Of a DNA stretch of 64,000 nt, positions 35,611-47,600 are shown piece by piece (within the stretch, counting starts at the first letter, position 1; each line of letters starts with the position of its first letter). This DNA comes from Amoebidium appalachense. Taxonomy: Eukaryota > Ichthyosporea. The position numbers were made by a program, and so were the translations under genes. The stretch spans positions 9,858,001 to 9,922,000 of the forward strand of contig CAVNZM010000009.1 of the NCBI GenBank assembly GCA_963693365.1, given 5' to 3'. Below the pieces are notes generated by a model. The model was given only the letters and a program-made list of their open reading frames with translations. It was not told where the DNA came from and did no database searches.

Positions 35611-37052
35611 ACTGTACAGTCCATCATTGCCTGTGAGGAAACACACGATGTTGCCACCACGAGTGTAGAGGTAGGAGGGGAATTCATCCTCATCATCGAG
35701 GTGGGCAAGGAGACCCGACTTGAAGGCCATTGAGGGGGAAATCAGGAAGGCTGGGGAGTCGGGCACATAGAGGGTGTTGAGGCTACTAACCTGATGTTAC
35801 TCTGTTGTAGGTGACGGCCAGGTTGATGACACCACGGTGATGTGCAGTGACGACGCAGAGGCCGTGGACGTCGGTCGGGGGGCACGGCTCAAGAGTAGAG
35901 AAGTACTCCTTGATTGGGCACACATGGACGTTTGAAGCCGAGTCCCAGCAGGGGTCCATGGGTAGGGAGGCCGTGGTGGAGACGAGGGCAAAATGCACCT
36001 CTTTACCAGACTTGGTGCTGGCACGGTGACGACGGGCAATTGAGCAGCCAGGTTTGTCACACTGTGTGACATGATGGTTCTCATGACAGTAGGCACTGTC
36101 GAGGGAGCCAGTGGTCTTGGCACGGGTTTGATGACCGGTGATGACGGTTACCCCCTTTACGTGGGGGGTAGGGTGACCGGGAACGGGGACCGGGGGAACG
36201 GGACCGGGAGTAATCACGGTCAACTGAGGGGGATCGATCGGTGCAGCTGGGGACGACCACGGGGGTGACGGGAGACGGAGCTGTCACGTCGGGGGATCCG
36301 GTGTCGGAGGTCGTCCTTGGTGAGGACACGGCTTTGCAGGGCACGTGCTGTTCGGACGGAGGAGGAAGACCCGGACCCAGAGTCGACGAGACCTTCACGG
36401 ATATCTGCAGCTCGGATGTCACTGAGGAGACGGTTGTAGGTCTCGTAGCTGATGTGACGACGGAAGTAGTCGGCAATCATGGCCTGGATGTCGGAACAAA
36501 CCAACTTACGGTTCTTCTTGAGGTGGATGAAGAAGTTATCAAGCATGGTCTTGTGGCTCATCCAGGATGTGCAGGGTAGTGCACAGACGGCGTGCCATCA
36601 TGTGAGGTAGGCCGTGACGGTCTTGAAGTCCTTGAGTTCAAGCTCATGGTAGTTGAGGAGGATTTGACGAGCACGATCTTCACGTTCAGCCGCATAGGTC
36701 ATACCGAGGTTGTGGAAAGCTTGGGCAGGTGACACATCATCGTGGATTTGACCAGAGTTATACAGCTCATCATTGGAGACGAGTTGAGTAAACATCTGTT
36801 CAAGGAAGTTGGAAGCCTCGGTGTAGTCTTCCTTGAGTCAGTGTCATAGCCATGCCACCCGTTCTCGTCGGAAGGATCGACCCACTCGGGGGCCTTGATG
36901 ACGGGCACTAACTTGGCCGCGGTGGTAGTACGTAGGTACCGGAAGATGACTGGTTCCCACTCATAATAGGTGAGACGTTTGCCGGACTTCTTGTCCGTGG
37001 TGTCCTCCCCTTTCCAGGGGGTGAGCCTGAGGTTCGCGGGTTTCTCCGACAT
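35600..37052 (-). mobile_element. degenerate Ty1/copia-like gag-protease remnant
   Basis: Reading from ATG at 37052: a gag-like start (YYEWEPVIFRYLRTTTAAK), then frame changes near 36835, 36600 and 36220. A zinc-knuckle-like stretch (YCHENHHVTQCDKPGC) lies near 36080. It is followed by a copia-type aspartic protease region with PCWDSASN where DSG/DSA is expected, and LNTLYVPDSPAFLISP, typical of copia polyproteins after the protease. No integrase, reverse transcriptase or RNase H is seen. At least three frameshifts make it non-functional or poorly assembled. The AT-rich stretch 37350-37820, with TATAAATATATATG on the minus strand, may be the LTR. Confidence 0.65.
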
Positions 37053-37913
37053 GTTGATCGTACAGTCAGATGACGCGCGGGAGAGGAATCAGATCGGTAT
37101 TCAAATTTGAATATTTTCGATTGCAGCGAGAGAATGTGTTGCGAGAGCGTGCGAAAATGGGCCTTTAACCTGTTGTTTTGTACGGGTCTAAGGGAGCAGA
37201 GTGCACAGAGGTGTCATGTAAAACACGACTTACACAATAAAGAGAGGGCAATCGGAGTTGTTCACGACACATTGAAAGATTTCAAACAACAACTGATCCC
37301 TTATTGTGCTCTCGGTTCTTTTTGTACTTGCGACTTATCATCTTATCTCAACTAAAGGGGGAGAACCAATCGGTTCTATCAGATGATAGAAAAACACATT
37401 CCGACAGAGCATACACATGCCAACTTCCGACCTAACTAAAGCTTAGAAACTCTTACTTAAATAAATTAAGTAATTATACATCTAGTCACTATTAATACAC
37501 TGTGACATATATATTTATACTCGTCTCTATAAAGAATCTCATTGAATACATATATTTCCTAATAGTCGACACTCTCAAAGTGAAGACACATTACGATAAA
37601 CGAATTCCATATATATCTATTATCCAATCATAACACGTATATTAATAGACAGGAATGCACAACACGATCTATAGATGTACCCGCTCGCGACTATTGGCGA
37701 GTCATCTTATTGTGAACTAAAACGAAACCTCTTTGAAATAAAACAAAGACAACGAATGTAGCTAGCCAATCACGCTACCTCTCAGATAAACAGAGGAGAG
37801 TAAACACAATAAGTTCTATCAGCAAGAGAGCCACTGGCAGGTGTGCACAGATCTACAGATATCTGTGCACACAGAAACAAGGGAGAGAGAGAGATACCGG
37901 GGGGGGGGGGAGC

Positions 37914-37950
<37 letters not shown>

Positions 37951-38411
37951 GGGAGAGAGGGGAGACCCTAGCACAAAGAAGGAAAGCAGACACGAATACA
38001 AACAAAGCTAAGACACATACATACTTCCAGATTCTTGTTGTCCTACGTAGTGACGTATTCCAACAGGAAAGGAGGGGGGGGAGGGGGGGGAAATAGTAGG
38101 GGGAGGAGGGAGGCACGTTGAGAGAGTAAGTTCTGTAAGCTTAGTTGGGCATGCTGTCTGTGCTAAATAGTTTGGCAACGCGGCGCACGTGTGCACTTGC
38201 GTGCGCACACACCACAGACGAACACCCAAACACACATACACACACTAACACGGGCGCGGGCCTACACCTACACACACACGCACCACACACAATGAGCGAG
38301 CCCACACACACACACACACACATACACACAAATGTATACACAGACACACGCACACACGAACACGCACATGCGCACACACACACACACGTACACACACACG
38401 CACACACACAG
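37053..38411. other. AT-rich flank of the copia remnant, then GA and CA repeats
   Basis: 37100-37830 is AT-rich and unique, and could hold the element's 5' LTR and leader; CTGATAGAAC occurs twice on the minus strand, about 450 bp apart. 37880-37960 is a GA repeat. 38190-38411 is a CA-rich repeat whose final CAG is the acceptor of the exon at 38412. Confidence 0.5.
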
Positions 38412-38594
38412 GGGTGCCCTGCGCACAGCCATTATTGCCCTGGAGCAGACAGCCCTCCATCTTGTTCACTGCCACCCGCCAGCATTCACCACATTGGGTC
38501 AGGCACTTGTAGAAAGCGACAACTGTGTGCATTTGTTGGTCAGGCAGCCCCGTCAACTTGTTGTGGCGGCAAAAAAAGCTAACTGCTGCATCGA
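38412..38594 (+). CDS. unidentified gene, module copy A exon 1
   Basis: Follows a (CA)n tract ending ACACAG. Reads ALRTAIIALEQTALHLV and ends LVVAAKKANCCIE, apparently helical. Donor GA|GTACGC with poly-C soon after. Phase 2 out joins exactly to 39499. Copy B of this exon is at 40385-40566. No family recognised; a helical-bundle protein is a guess. Confidence 0.55.
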
Positions 38595-39153
38595 GTACGC
38601 AAACCCCATCCTTCCTCCCCCCCCCCAAAAAAAAAAACACCACAACCACTGCCACCAATCAATATGAAGGAAAGGACGAAAGGAAACGAAGCAAAAGGAA
38701 AACAGAAAAATTTAATCAGGCCGTCACCTTTACATCCGGTTCGAATTTGCCGTTTGCTCGGCAGCAACACCAGAATCGGGCAGGGAACGTGCACGTATTT
38801 GGTTATTGCATGCCTCCAACAGACGGACCCTGGGATGGGGTTGGGAGGAGCGGGAAACGTGCTGGCAAAAGACAAACATTTAGACACCCACTCCACGTAC
38901 ATGCAAGTCATGTGTGGCCGCACCTAATGATCTGCACAATTTATCTCCCCTCCCCCCCTTCCCCCCCCCCCCCCCCCCCAAAAAAAAAAAAAAAAAAAAA
39001 AAGGGAAAAAAAAAAAAAAACACGCTTGCTGCCCTAGCTGATGTAGCAGAATTGGGACCTTTCTGGTAGCCAGCCCTTTCTCTTTTGCATCCCCCCCCTC
39101 CCCCCCCCCCCCTCCCCCCTTCCCCCCCCCCCCCCTCCCCCCTCTTTTCCCTA

Positions 39154-39478
<325 letters not shown>

Positions 39479-39498
39479 TTTTCGGTATCATGCTGCAG

Positions 39499-39658
39499 GG
39501 CTGCCCAGGCCATATCCCAGGCCATGGAGCAGCACATACTGGTCGAGGGGGACTCCATCCTACCATATATGGCTACTAATTCCGATGTCCCATTGGCTCT
39601 GGCTCGTCTACGTGTCATCACCCTCCCAGCCACCATTATGCCCATGATTCCAGCCTGA
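39499..39658 (+). CDS. unidentified gene, module copy A exon 2
   Basis: Acceptor ATGCTGCAG; with exon 38412-38594 it gives IEAAQAISQAMEQHILVEGD then PYMATNSDVPLALARLRVIT, and stops at TGA 39656-39658. Copy B at 41096 continues past this point in the matching sequence to a donor, so the TGA may be a disabling mutation. Confidence 0.5.
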
Positions 39659-40145
39659 AAGCAACCATTACGTGGGTTCCCCCCTTACCCCCCCCTCCCC
39701 CCCGTCTCCCCCCCTCCCCCCCTTCCCCCTCCATATCGTCTTCCCCCTTCGTCCTCATTCCCAACCCGCATCTTCCCTCTCCCCCCCCCTCCCCCCCCCC
39801 CCCCTCCCTCCACAATCCCGTTTACGTCTATTACGGTCGCTGCGATATCCCTTTACCCCCCACCGAATTCAAGCAGTGCATCACCCTCTCCCCCCCCACC
39901 CCCCCCCCCCCCTGGGGGGGGGGGGGGGGGGGTGAATTTGTGAGCTCGAGAGTGTTGCCTATGCACATAATAGTTGCGGTGGACAAACACTTAGCCTATG
40001 TTTCTCCCCGTTCCCCTTTTGACCCCTTCCCCCCACCCTCTCTCCACCCTCTCCACCCTCACCCTTTTTCCCCTCCCCCCCTTCCCCCCCCCTCCCCCTC
40101 CCGTTCACACACACACACACACACACATACACACGTACACGTACA

Positions 40146-40198
<53 letters not shown>

Positions 40199-40304
40199 GT
40201 ACGTACACACACACGCGCGCGCGCACACACACACACAAACACATACACACACACACACACACACACAAACACATACACACACACACAAACACACACACAT
40301 ACAC

Positions 40305-40336
<32 letters not shown>

Positions 40337-40384
40337 CCACACACACACCTCCACACATGTACACACACGTACACGTACACACAG
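39659..40384. other. intron or spacer between module copies: C/T-rich and CA repeats
   Basis: C/T-rich to 39913, G run 39914-39932, then C-rich and a CA/CGTA tract 40104-40384 ending ACACAG at the next exon. Confidence 0.7.
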
Positions 40385-40566
40385 GGATCCCTTAGGCGCT
40401 GCCATCAAAGGAGCAGACAGCCCTCCGTCTTGTTTATTGCCGCCCCTCAACCCACCGCATCTACTGTGTGCCTTGCCCTTGGTTTGACTGATGACTGTTT
40501 GTATAGTATGTTCCGCCAGGCAAAGAAAGTCGTGGTGGAGGCACAGAAGGCTAACTGTGGCATAGA
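40385..40566 (+). pseudogene. unidentified gene, module copy B exon 1
   Basis: Homologous to 38412-38594 (shared CAGACAGCCCTCC and AAGGCTAACTG). The 3' half reads FRQAKKVVVEAQKANCGIE; the 5' half is in a different frame from copy A because of indels. Donor GA|GTATGAGG with poly-C following. Joins in phase to 41096. Confidence 0.5.
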
Positions 40567-41095
40567 GTATGAGGACCCCCTCCCCCCCCCCCCCCCCCCA
40601 AAAAAAAAAAAAAAAAAAAAAAAGGAGAAGTATAACAAAATTTAGATAAGCAAAGAAAGAAGAAAGCAAAAAAAGAAAAACTGCCCTCACCTCCACATGC
40701 TCTCTAGTTGCTCCTTTCGGCCTTTTGCTTTTGCTTTGCAGCCATTTCAGGGTATGGGAAGCACATGTTTCTTTGTCGTATAAGCACCCATCGTAAATTT
40801 GCATCGTCTGTATGATGTGCCTGTGGCTGCACTATATCCAACCCTCATATTCCCCCCCTCCCCCCCCCCCCCTTCCGCTCCCCTTCTCCCCCCCCTCCCC
40901 CCCCCCCTCCGCGCGCCTCCTCCCAAGCTGATGTAACAGACCTTTCTGTAAGACATTTTCCTGGCCCACAACTAATTTCTCTCCATGATCCCCCCCCCCC
41001 TCCCCTCCCCCCGCTCTCCCCACCCCGGCCCTCCACTCCCTTTCTCCCCCCCCCCCCCCCCCCCCCCACTCCCGCCAAAAACAAAAATGCTGCAG

Positions 41096-41269
41096 GGCTG
41101 CCCAAGCCATATTCAAGGCTATCCAGCAGCACATATAGACGGAGGAGGATACCATCTTACCATATATGGCTACTGATTCTCAAGCCCCATTCGCTCTGGC
41201 TCGTCTCCGCTTCATCACCCTCCCAGCCACCATTGGGCCCATGTTCACAAACATGAAATCAATCTTTAG
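41096..41269 (+). pseudogene. unidentified gene, module copy B exon 2 with internal stop
   Basis: Homologous to 39499-39658. Encodes AAQAIFKAIQQHI, then an in-frame TAG, then PYMATDSQAPFALARLRFIT and NMKSIF. Donor GTGGGTCC then C run. Phase 2 out fits the exon at 41569. The TAG suggests copy B is a pseudo-module or contains a sequencing error. Confidence 0.5.
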
Positions 41270-41349
41270 GTGGGTCCCCCCCCCCCCTTTTCCAGACACA
41301 CACTCGCAAGTACGCATGCACGCACACACACACACACAAACACACACTA

Positions 41350-41395
<46 letters not shown>

Positions 41396-41568
41396 ACACA
41401 CACATACACGAACACACCACCCACTTCTTCTCCTTATTTGATTTGTGGGGAGCCGATGATAGAGGCACTTGAAAACGAGCAATAGTCCACCTTTATGGGC
41501 TTCCTTCCTTATTTGTTTTTTCGTTTTTGTGGTGTCTGTTGCTGACTTGCCGCCATGTATCCCCTTAG

Positions 41569-41757
41569 TCCCCAGCCCAGTCATGGGAATCTTGACGGCC
41601 CACCAGCCAGTCCGCATGGAGCAGCCGTGCTTCCTGAGTCACGTGACCATGAGCCAATCAGATTGCAGCCACGTGATCCACAGCCAATGGCTGCCCGTGT
41701 GCAGCTGGAGGGAGTGCACAAGCGCAAAAAGGAGGGTTCGGTTTACGAGAATGACAG
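41569..41757 (+). CDS. unidentified gene, downstream exon
   Basis: Acceptor TATCCCCTTAG. Reads PQPSHGNLDGPPASPHGAA, then MAARVQLEGVHKRKKEGSVY and ENDR/S at the junction. Donor GTGTATGG leads into a (GT)n tract. Phase agrees with exons on both sides. Low-complexity hydrophilic protein; no family recognised. Confidence 0.5.
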
Positions 41758-41787
41758 GTGTATGGGAATGGGTGGGTGGTGTTTTGT

Positions 41788-41794
<7 letters not shown>

Positions 41795-41825
<31 letters not shown>

Positions 41826-41950
41826 GTTCGAGTATATGTGGCAGCTGTATGTACGTGCGCACGCGCTCGTGTGTGCATTGCTGCGAGTGACGTTTGTGTG
41901 CCTTTGTCTGACTGTGTGTGTGTGTGTGTTGGGGGGGGGGGGTGAGTTTG

Positions 41951-42009
<59 letters not shown>

Positions 42010-42430
42010 CGCGTGCGTGTGTGTGCGTGTATGAGCGAGTGTGCATGCATGTCGCAGTGTTTGTGTAGCGTGGGTGAGTGCCCGTCCTTGTGGGTAGAGG
42101 TGTGAGGGATGAGGGGCTGGTCGTGGGAGCGTGGCTCAGGGTACTTGATGTGCGGTGTGCGTGTGTGGGTATGATATGCATGGTTGGAGGAGGGGTGGGG
42201 GGGACATGGCCATGGGGTGCATGTGTGTCCGTATATACAAGTGTGTTAGTGTGTTTGTGTACGGCGAGTGTGTGCGTGTGTGTATAGTTTCTTGTGTGGG
42301 TTTGTGGGCGTGTGTGCTTGCGTGTAGGGGGGAAGGGGGAGCCGGGTGTGGGGTGTTTCTCGTGCATGCATGCGTGGTTGTGCATGTATGTGTGTGTGTG
42401 TAAATGCGTTTATGTATGTGTCTGTGCGTG
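41795..42430. repeat. GT/GCGT repeat block in the intron after 41757
   Basis: (GT)n at 41791-41823, 41955-42000 and scattered GTGC units to 42430. Confidence 0.9.
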
Positions 42431-42497
42431 CAGCACGAAAGTGCACACATGGCCTCTGATGCTGACATTTGGACCGACACCTTTTGGTTGCCTGCAG

Positions 42498-42573
42498 CGT
42501 AAAAAGGCCCAAGGCAGTCCCATCCACCCCCTTCAGCACCCCAACCAACACTCCAGATGCCTCCCCAGACTGA
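42498..42573 (+). CDS. possible alternative terminal exon
   Basis: Acceptor TTGCCTGCAG; in phase with 41757 it reads VKRPKAVPSTPFSTPTNTPD then ASPD and TGA at 42571. Pro/Thr-rich. May be an alternative 3' end to the exons at 43130 and 43646, or chance. Confidence 0.3.
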
Positions 42574-43004
42574 TATAACCCCCCCCCCCCCCCCACCCCC
42601 CCCCCCTATCCCCCCCCTCCCCCTCCTCCCCCCACCTACCCCTCCTCTCACCCCGCCTACAACCCGCCCACCCATATACAACCGTTCATCCCCCATATTT
42701 CCCCCTCTCTCTTCCCCCCCCTCCCCTCCCCCCCCCCCCCCCCCCTCCCCCCTCTCACCCCACCCTTCTCCAAGCCCTTAGCTTGCCCATCGATCATATT
42801 TCCCTCTCCCTAAATGTTAAACACACGCACACAGATTTTTGCACCAGGTCATAATGGAAATTTAACTTAGCATGCTGCTTCAGGAAAACTTCCTGGAGGC
42901 TATGGGGAGGGGAAGGGGGGGGGGGGGGGGGGGGGGGAGAGAGAGAGAGGGAGGGATTTGCCGGGGGGTGGCGGTGGTGGGGAAGGGGAGGGGAGAGGGG
43001 AGGA

Positions 43005-43081
<77 letters not shown>

Positions 43082-43129
43082 GCTAGGTGGTGGAGGGGGA
43101 GGCTGAGTGTTTTTTTCTCTCAATGGCAG

Positions 43130-43231
43130 CAAAGGCCGTGTGCTCACATTTCTCAGGAGCAGGCGTGGAGGCAAGCAACCAGCAGAGGCAGAAGATGGAC
43201 TGACCAATCACCAGCCGGATGACCAAATAAG
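43130..43231 (+). CDS. unidentified gene, penultimate exon
   Basis: Acceptor TCTCTCAATGGCAG and strong donor AG|GTAAGTG. In phase with 41757 it reads KGRVLTFLRSRRGGKQPAEA then EDGLTNHQPDDQI. 102 nt, phase 2 to phase 2. Confidence 0.5.
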
Positions 43232-43380
43232 GTAAGTGTTCATTGATTAGGGGGTGTCCGGGCGGGCCTTAGTCGATCTATAATTGATTTATGATATCTA
43301 ACTTTGATGTTTGAAGTTTGATGGAAGTTTAAAATCTAATTGATGTTTGAAACCTAATAAAATCTAATCCGATCGCCAAG

Positions 43381-43383
<3 letters not shown>

Positions 43384-43424
<41 letters not shown>
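43384..43424. repeat. (TA)n microsatellite
   Basis: About 20 TA units, flanked by CTAATC-rich degenerate repeats from 43300 to 43480 (ATCTAATCGA, ATCTAATTGA, AATCTAATCC). Confidence 0.95.
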
Positions 43425-43427
<3 letters not shown>

Positions 43428-43645
43428 CTAATCAAAGTTTGCTGCATAATATCTAATCGACACTCGAATCTTAATCGAAGTTCAAAATGGTGCCCCCAGT
43501 GCACTGTCCCTCCTCGTTCTTAGCTGTCAACTCGGCATACAAATTGATATACCCCCCCGCCCCTTCCCCCCCCTCCCCCCCCCCCCCTCCCCCCCCCCCC
43601 CTTCCCCCCCCCCCCCCCCTTCGCTCCCCCTTTTTTTTTTTGCAG

Positions 43646-43697
43646 GGACAAGCCGACCCCCACCACTGCATTTAAACGGCCTCCTCTGAGTGGTTGA
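43646..43697 (+). CDS. unidentified gene, terminal exon
   Basis: T run then TTTTGCAG acceptor; in phase with 43231 it reads DKPTPTTAFKRPPLSG and stops at TGA 43695-43697. Confidence 0.45.
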
Positions 43698-45292
43698 CTA
43701 ATGAGTCATCATGTCTGCTGGATGGAAGGACTCTCAAGGGCCGCCGGCTGAACTTTTAAACTGAGCGGATGTTTGCGGCATAAGTGGAAGGTGTTTGTGT
43801 GAAATATGAATGGTCATTTCTCAGGGAATGTAGGCAAGTTGTGAAATTCAAGGTATATCTAGTGGAAATTCGGAGACATGAGAGGCCATATCTAATGCCA
43901 TGTATGCATGTACTAGGCAGGTGGTGAAAAATAGTGAGTGGAAAGTTTGATAATATAGACACATGAGATGTGATTTTTCAGGGCATGTAGGTGTGCTTGA
44001 GTCTATATACCTTTATATGGCCGGTATCGCGGACGCATGTTCACGTCTGTGTGTTACTTAAGTATTGCTGTGGTGCCATGATCACGTGATATTCATCGCA
44101 TGACAAACGGTTTAAGTATTATTCAAAATTTAAAAGATCATACTGTTGAACATGATGAATGCACGGATTGGGACAGAAGAAGTATATAGTGCAGATGCTT
44201 ATACGGTTTAAATTAATCAATGGCATGTACTGGAGTGTTTATATAAAATTTGTGCGACTCAATATAATGTGATGTCATTACTGATAACTTGTGCTGTAGC
44301 CATTTGGTGTAGTCACTGTAATAAAACAACACTGACATTTTCTATGTATTAACAAGTCAACATCATAAAAAAGACATATTTTAGTGTGTATTATGTATCA
44401 TACATACCGTTGCCTCAGCGATACTATACCGCCATACACAATATGTCTGCATATGTTGTCTGTACTTGTAGTCCTTTACGACTGTATTTGCCTTTAATGG
44501 TACACTACATAACACAAATATGTGCTCACAATGTGGTATAATCATACCAAATCAAAATAAAAAGAAAAGCAGCAATGCATGTCCATGATTGATTTGCATT
44601 TTGTCCATTCCGCATAACTTGACTAGCTTGGGCCTGAAGACCTGTTGTTGCCAAATAAAGAATCCCCCCAGCCCCCCTCCCCCTTCCCCCCCCCCCCCCC
44701 CCCCAAGGGGGCACAAAAAAAAAAAAAAAACCGGAAAGAAAGAAAGAAAGAAAGAAAGAAAAAGGAAGAACGAACGGGGGAAAAAAACCTGATTAAAAAA
44801 ATTAGGCAGTACAATCCTGACTTCTTATCGAGTATACAAAGGGTGAGGGAGATTGGTAAATGTGTAGAGCCTTTACATTTTCACTACCTTAGACTCTAAG
44901 GAACACGTAGCCATAACTTCATAAAGAAATCCCCCCCCCCCCCCCCCCCCCCCCCTCCCCCCCCCCCCCCCCCTCCCCCTCCCCCGCCCGTCCGCCTGCC
45001 CGCCCGCCCGCCCGCCCGCCCGCTGTCACCTGTCATCAAGGCAGGAATAATGTTGGGCCCACATCATATGATTTCTTTCGCTCACCCACACCCCCAACGA
45101 ACCAACTGGGCCAGATCATCCAATTCCTTTCTCACGACCTACAACGATGCTTGCATACATTCCAACTTTTCTGTCACCGTATTGCATCAGACCGACTCAA
45201 TGACTTCAGTCTTTTTCGCTTTATCATGTCGATCAAAATAGTATATCTGCTCATCTCAGTCCAGGACGGGTGGTGGGGGTGTCTGAATCGTG
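43698..45292. other. AT-rich intergenic region
   Basis: Unique AT-rich DNA to 44660, then a C run, A run and GAAA array (44660-44770), a long C block 44931-44986 and a (CCCG)n array 44990-45023. No exon recognised. Confidence 0.6.
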
Positions 45293-46291
45293 TTAGTTAA
45301 TTTTGCTTTGGTCACTGGATGAAGGAATGGAGGGCAAATGTTGCAGCTCGTACCCGTACTGTTTCGGGCAAAAGTTTGTAGCCGGTGGGTGTCCGCGGGG
45401 TTCAGTTTTTGCCCATCGTGCCAACACATCTCGATCGTAGGCTTGCCCGGCCTGTAGTGCTGTTGTAAAGGAACCAACAAAAGTAGGTTCAGGCTGTACT
45501 GCATATTCTTGGCCCGACCCGGAACAGAACAAAGTACGCTTACCCTCGGGGTAAATCAAATCCGTTTGCAAGCATCCGCGTGCCCGATAACGAAACCCGT
45601 CCTTTTCACGATGTACACCAATACAACCATCCCTCTCGGCTTCTTTTTTAGTGAGATAGTCACTCTCTTTCGGAAAGTTCATCTGTGGGATTTTTCTTTT
45701 TTTCGTTATTTCCAATTTCCGGATTGCTTCGTCTCTTGCTAGTGCCGCTTCTATATTGGTGGAATAGAATGCCGTATACTGCCGAACCCCGTGTTTGTCA
45801 CTGTATGTTCCCCACCATAACTTTTTTCTCGCTCCCATATCCTGGAAATGCACACCGATATATTCCTTCGGTGTAGTATGCGGTGATACTTTGGATTCCC
45901 ACCACTCTCCCACCCATTTGTGGTCATTTTCCGTAGCTGCTATAGGTTTGACCGCTGATAAGCCCAGAAAGACGTTTTTCAACACCAAGTGTTTCGGTGC
46001 CATAAGCCCATTGTTCACCAAGTAATCTATAGTAATATCTCGCTTCCACACAGCCTCGTGTTCCGAATTGAAATACCCCACATCAAAACTTCCTATCTGA
46101 GCCCTCCATTTTTGAGTGGATTTTTGCCATTGCACGCCGACGTATGCGCGTTCAACAACCGTTACAACAATTCCGATTGCAAATGTGCGGATCTGTCCCA
46201 GGGGCATGGGTGTGCGCGGGAATGTGGCCTGTGTAAACAAGAGGTCAGAATGTGTGGGTTCGAATTCACTGGTGAAACAATAAAGATACAT
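45293..46291 (-). CDS. protein with three AP2/ERF-like repeats (copy 2)
   Basis: 332 codons to a stop at 45293; the first methionine gives 46291, but the true start may be later or in another exon, since the first 45 or so residues are unlike the rest. Three AP2-like repeats: AYVGVQWQKSTQKWRAQI to YFNSEHEAVWKRDITIDYLV; EYIGVHFQDMGARKKLWWGT to FYSTNIEAALARDEAIRKL and MNFP; GCIGVHREKDGFRYRARG to AGQAYDRDVLARWAKTEPRG ending NFCPKQYGY. The spacer DYLTKKEA before the third repeat is shared with copy 1 (26752-27789). The full-length frame between two divergent copies suggests selection on the protein. Function unknown; DNA binding inferred from the fold. Confidence 0.75.
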   Translation of the reverse strand: MYLYCFTSEFEPTHSDLLFTQATFPRTPMPLGQIRTFAIGIVVTVVERAYVGVQWQKSTQKWRAQIGSFDVGYFNSEHEAVWKRDITIDYLVNNGLMAPKHLVLKNVFLGLSAVKPIAATENDHKWVGEWWESKVSPHTTPKEYIGVHFQDMGARKKLWWGTYSDKHGVRQYTAFYSTNIEAALARDEAIRKLEITKKRKIPQMNFPKESDYLTKKEAERDGCIGVHREKDGFRYRARGCLQTDLIYPEGKRTLFCSGSGQEYAVQPEPTFVGSFTTALQAGQAYDRDVLARWAKTEPRGHPPATNFCPKQYGYELQHLPSIPSSSDQSKIN

Positions 46292-46481
46292 GTATACGTT
46301 TGCATGTGTTTGTGTGTGTGTGTTCTTGGGTGGTAATGGTATAGGTTAGTAGTGCATACGAAAAACGATAACAAAGATGGGAGAGGGTCCGTGGTGTTTC
46401 CCTGAAAGAGAAATCTTCTGGGAAAACAAATACAAAAAGTGACAGATAAAAGGTAGGGCGGGGCGGGGCGGGGCGGGCGGG

Positions 46482-46515
<34 letters not shown>

Positions 46516-46639
46516 TGAGATGATAAAAAGATAGCATGATTGTGCTAATTTGGGGGCACCAAAGCCAGATCGAGAAGGCAGCTACAATCAAGTGCTTAAC
46601 CACCTACAACGAGAGCAAGGACACCGTAGAGAGGAGTTT

Positions 46640-46731
<92 letters not shown>

Positions 46732-47195
46732 AGGGGGGGGGGGGGGGGGGGGAATACCTCCGAGCACTTCACGCCATGTGAAAAATGGACAAAAGTGTTG
46801 GGTTGAAGCACACGCACAGGGGGACGGGTGTGGCTCACTTGGGATTACAAATGGTGAGGAGGTGTACAACGGTGAAGCAGGCAAAAAGGGAAAGGGAAGG
46901 GCAGGGCGAAGAAGATCCAAATAAAACATCAAGTGGTAAAAGAGATAGTGTGGTTGGCTATGGTGTATGTTTTTGTGCCTGTGTGCGCGTACGGGCATGC
47001 GCACCTGCTTTATTTCTTCTTCTTTCCCAAGGGGGTTTGGGGGAGGGGGGGGAGGGGGAGGGGGGGGGGGGGGGAGGGGGGGACGTGACGAATTAAAAAA
47101 CATCCCCAGTTGGTGCCCGACCACATCTCCTTCACCCACTCCTGCCCCCTCCCCCTCCCCCCTCCTTCCCCCCTCCCCCTTCCTCCTCGCCCATG

Positions 47196-47287
<92 letters not shown>

Positions 47288-47426
47288 AACCCTCATTCCT
47301 TTCCCCTTCCATCTCCCACCCCCATCACCACCACCGCCATTCACTATGCTTTGCCCCCTCCCTCCCCCGGGGCCCTCCCCCGTACACACAATCCCCATTT
47401 CTACCGTAAGAATTAATCTAGGAACC

Positions 47427-47457
<31 letters not shown>

Positions 47458-47560
47458 ACCCCCGTGAACGAAATCGGGAAAAGGTCACAAAATCGGTGGA
47501 TGGGAGAAACACAACAACCCAACGTTCATAAAACACACATTTGGGGACATTGGCAACCCG

Positions 47561-47600
<40 letters not shown>

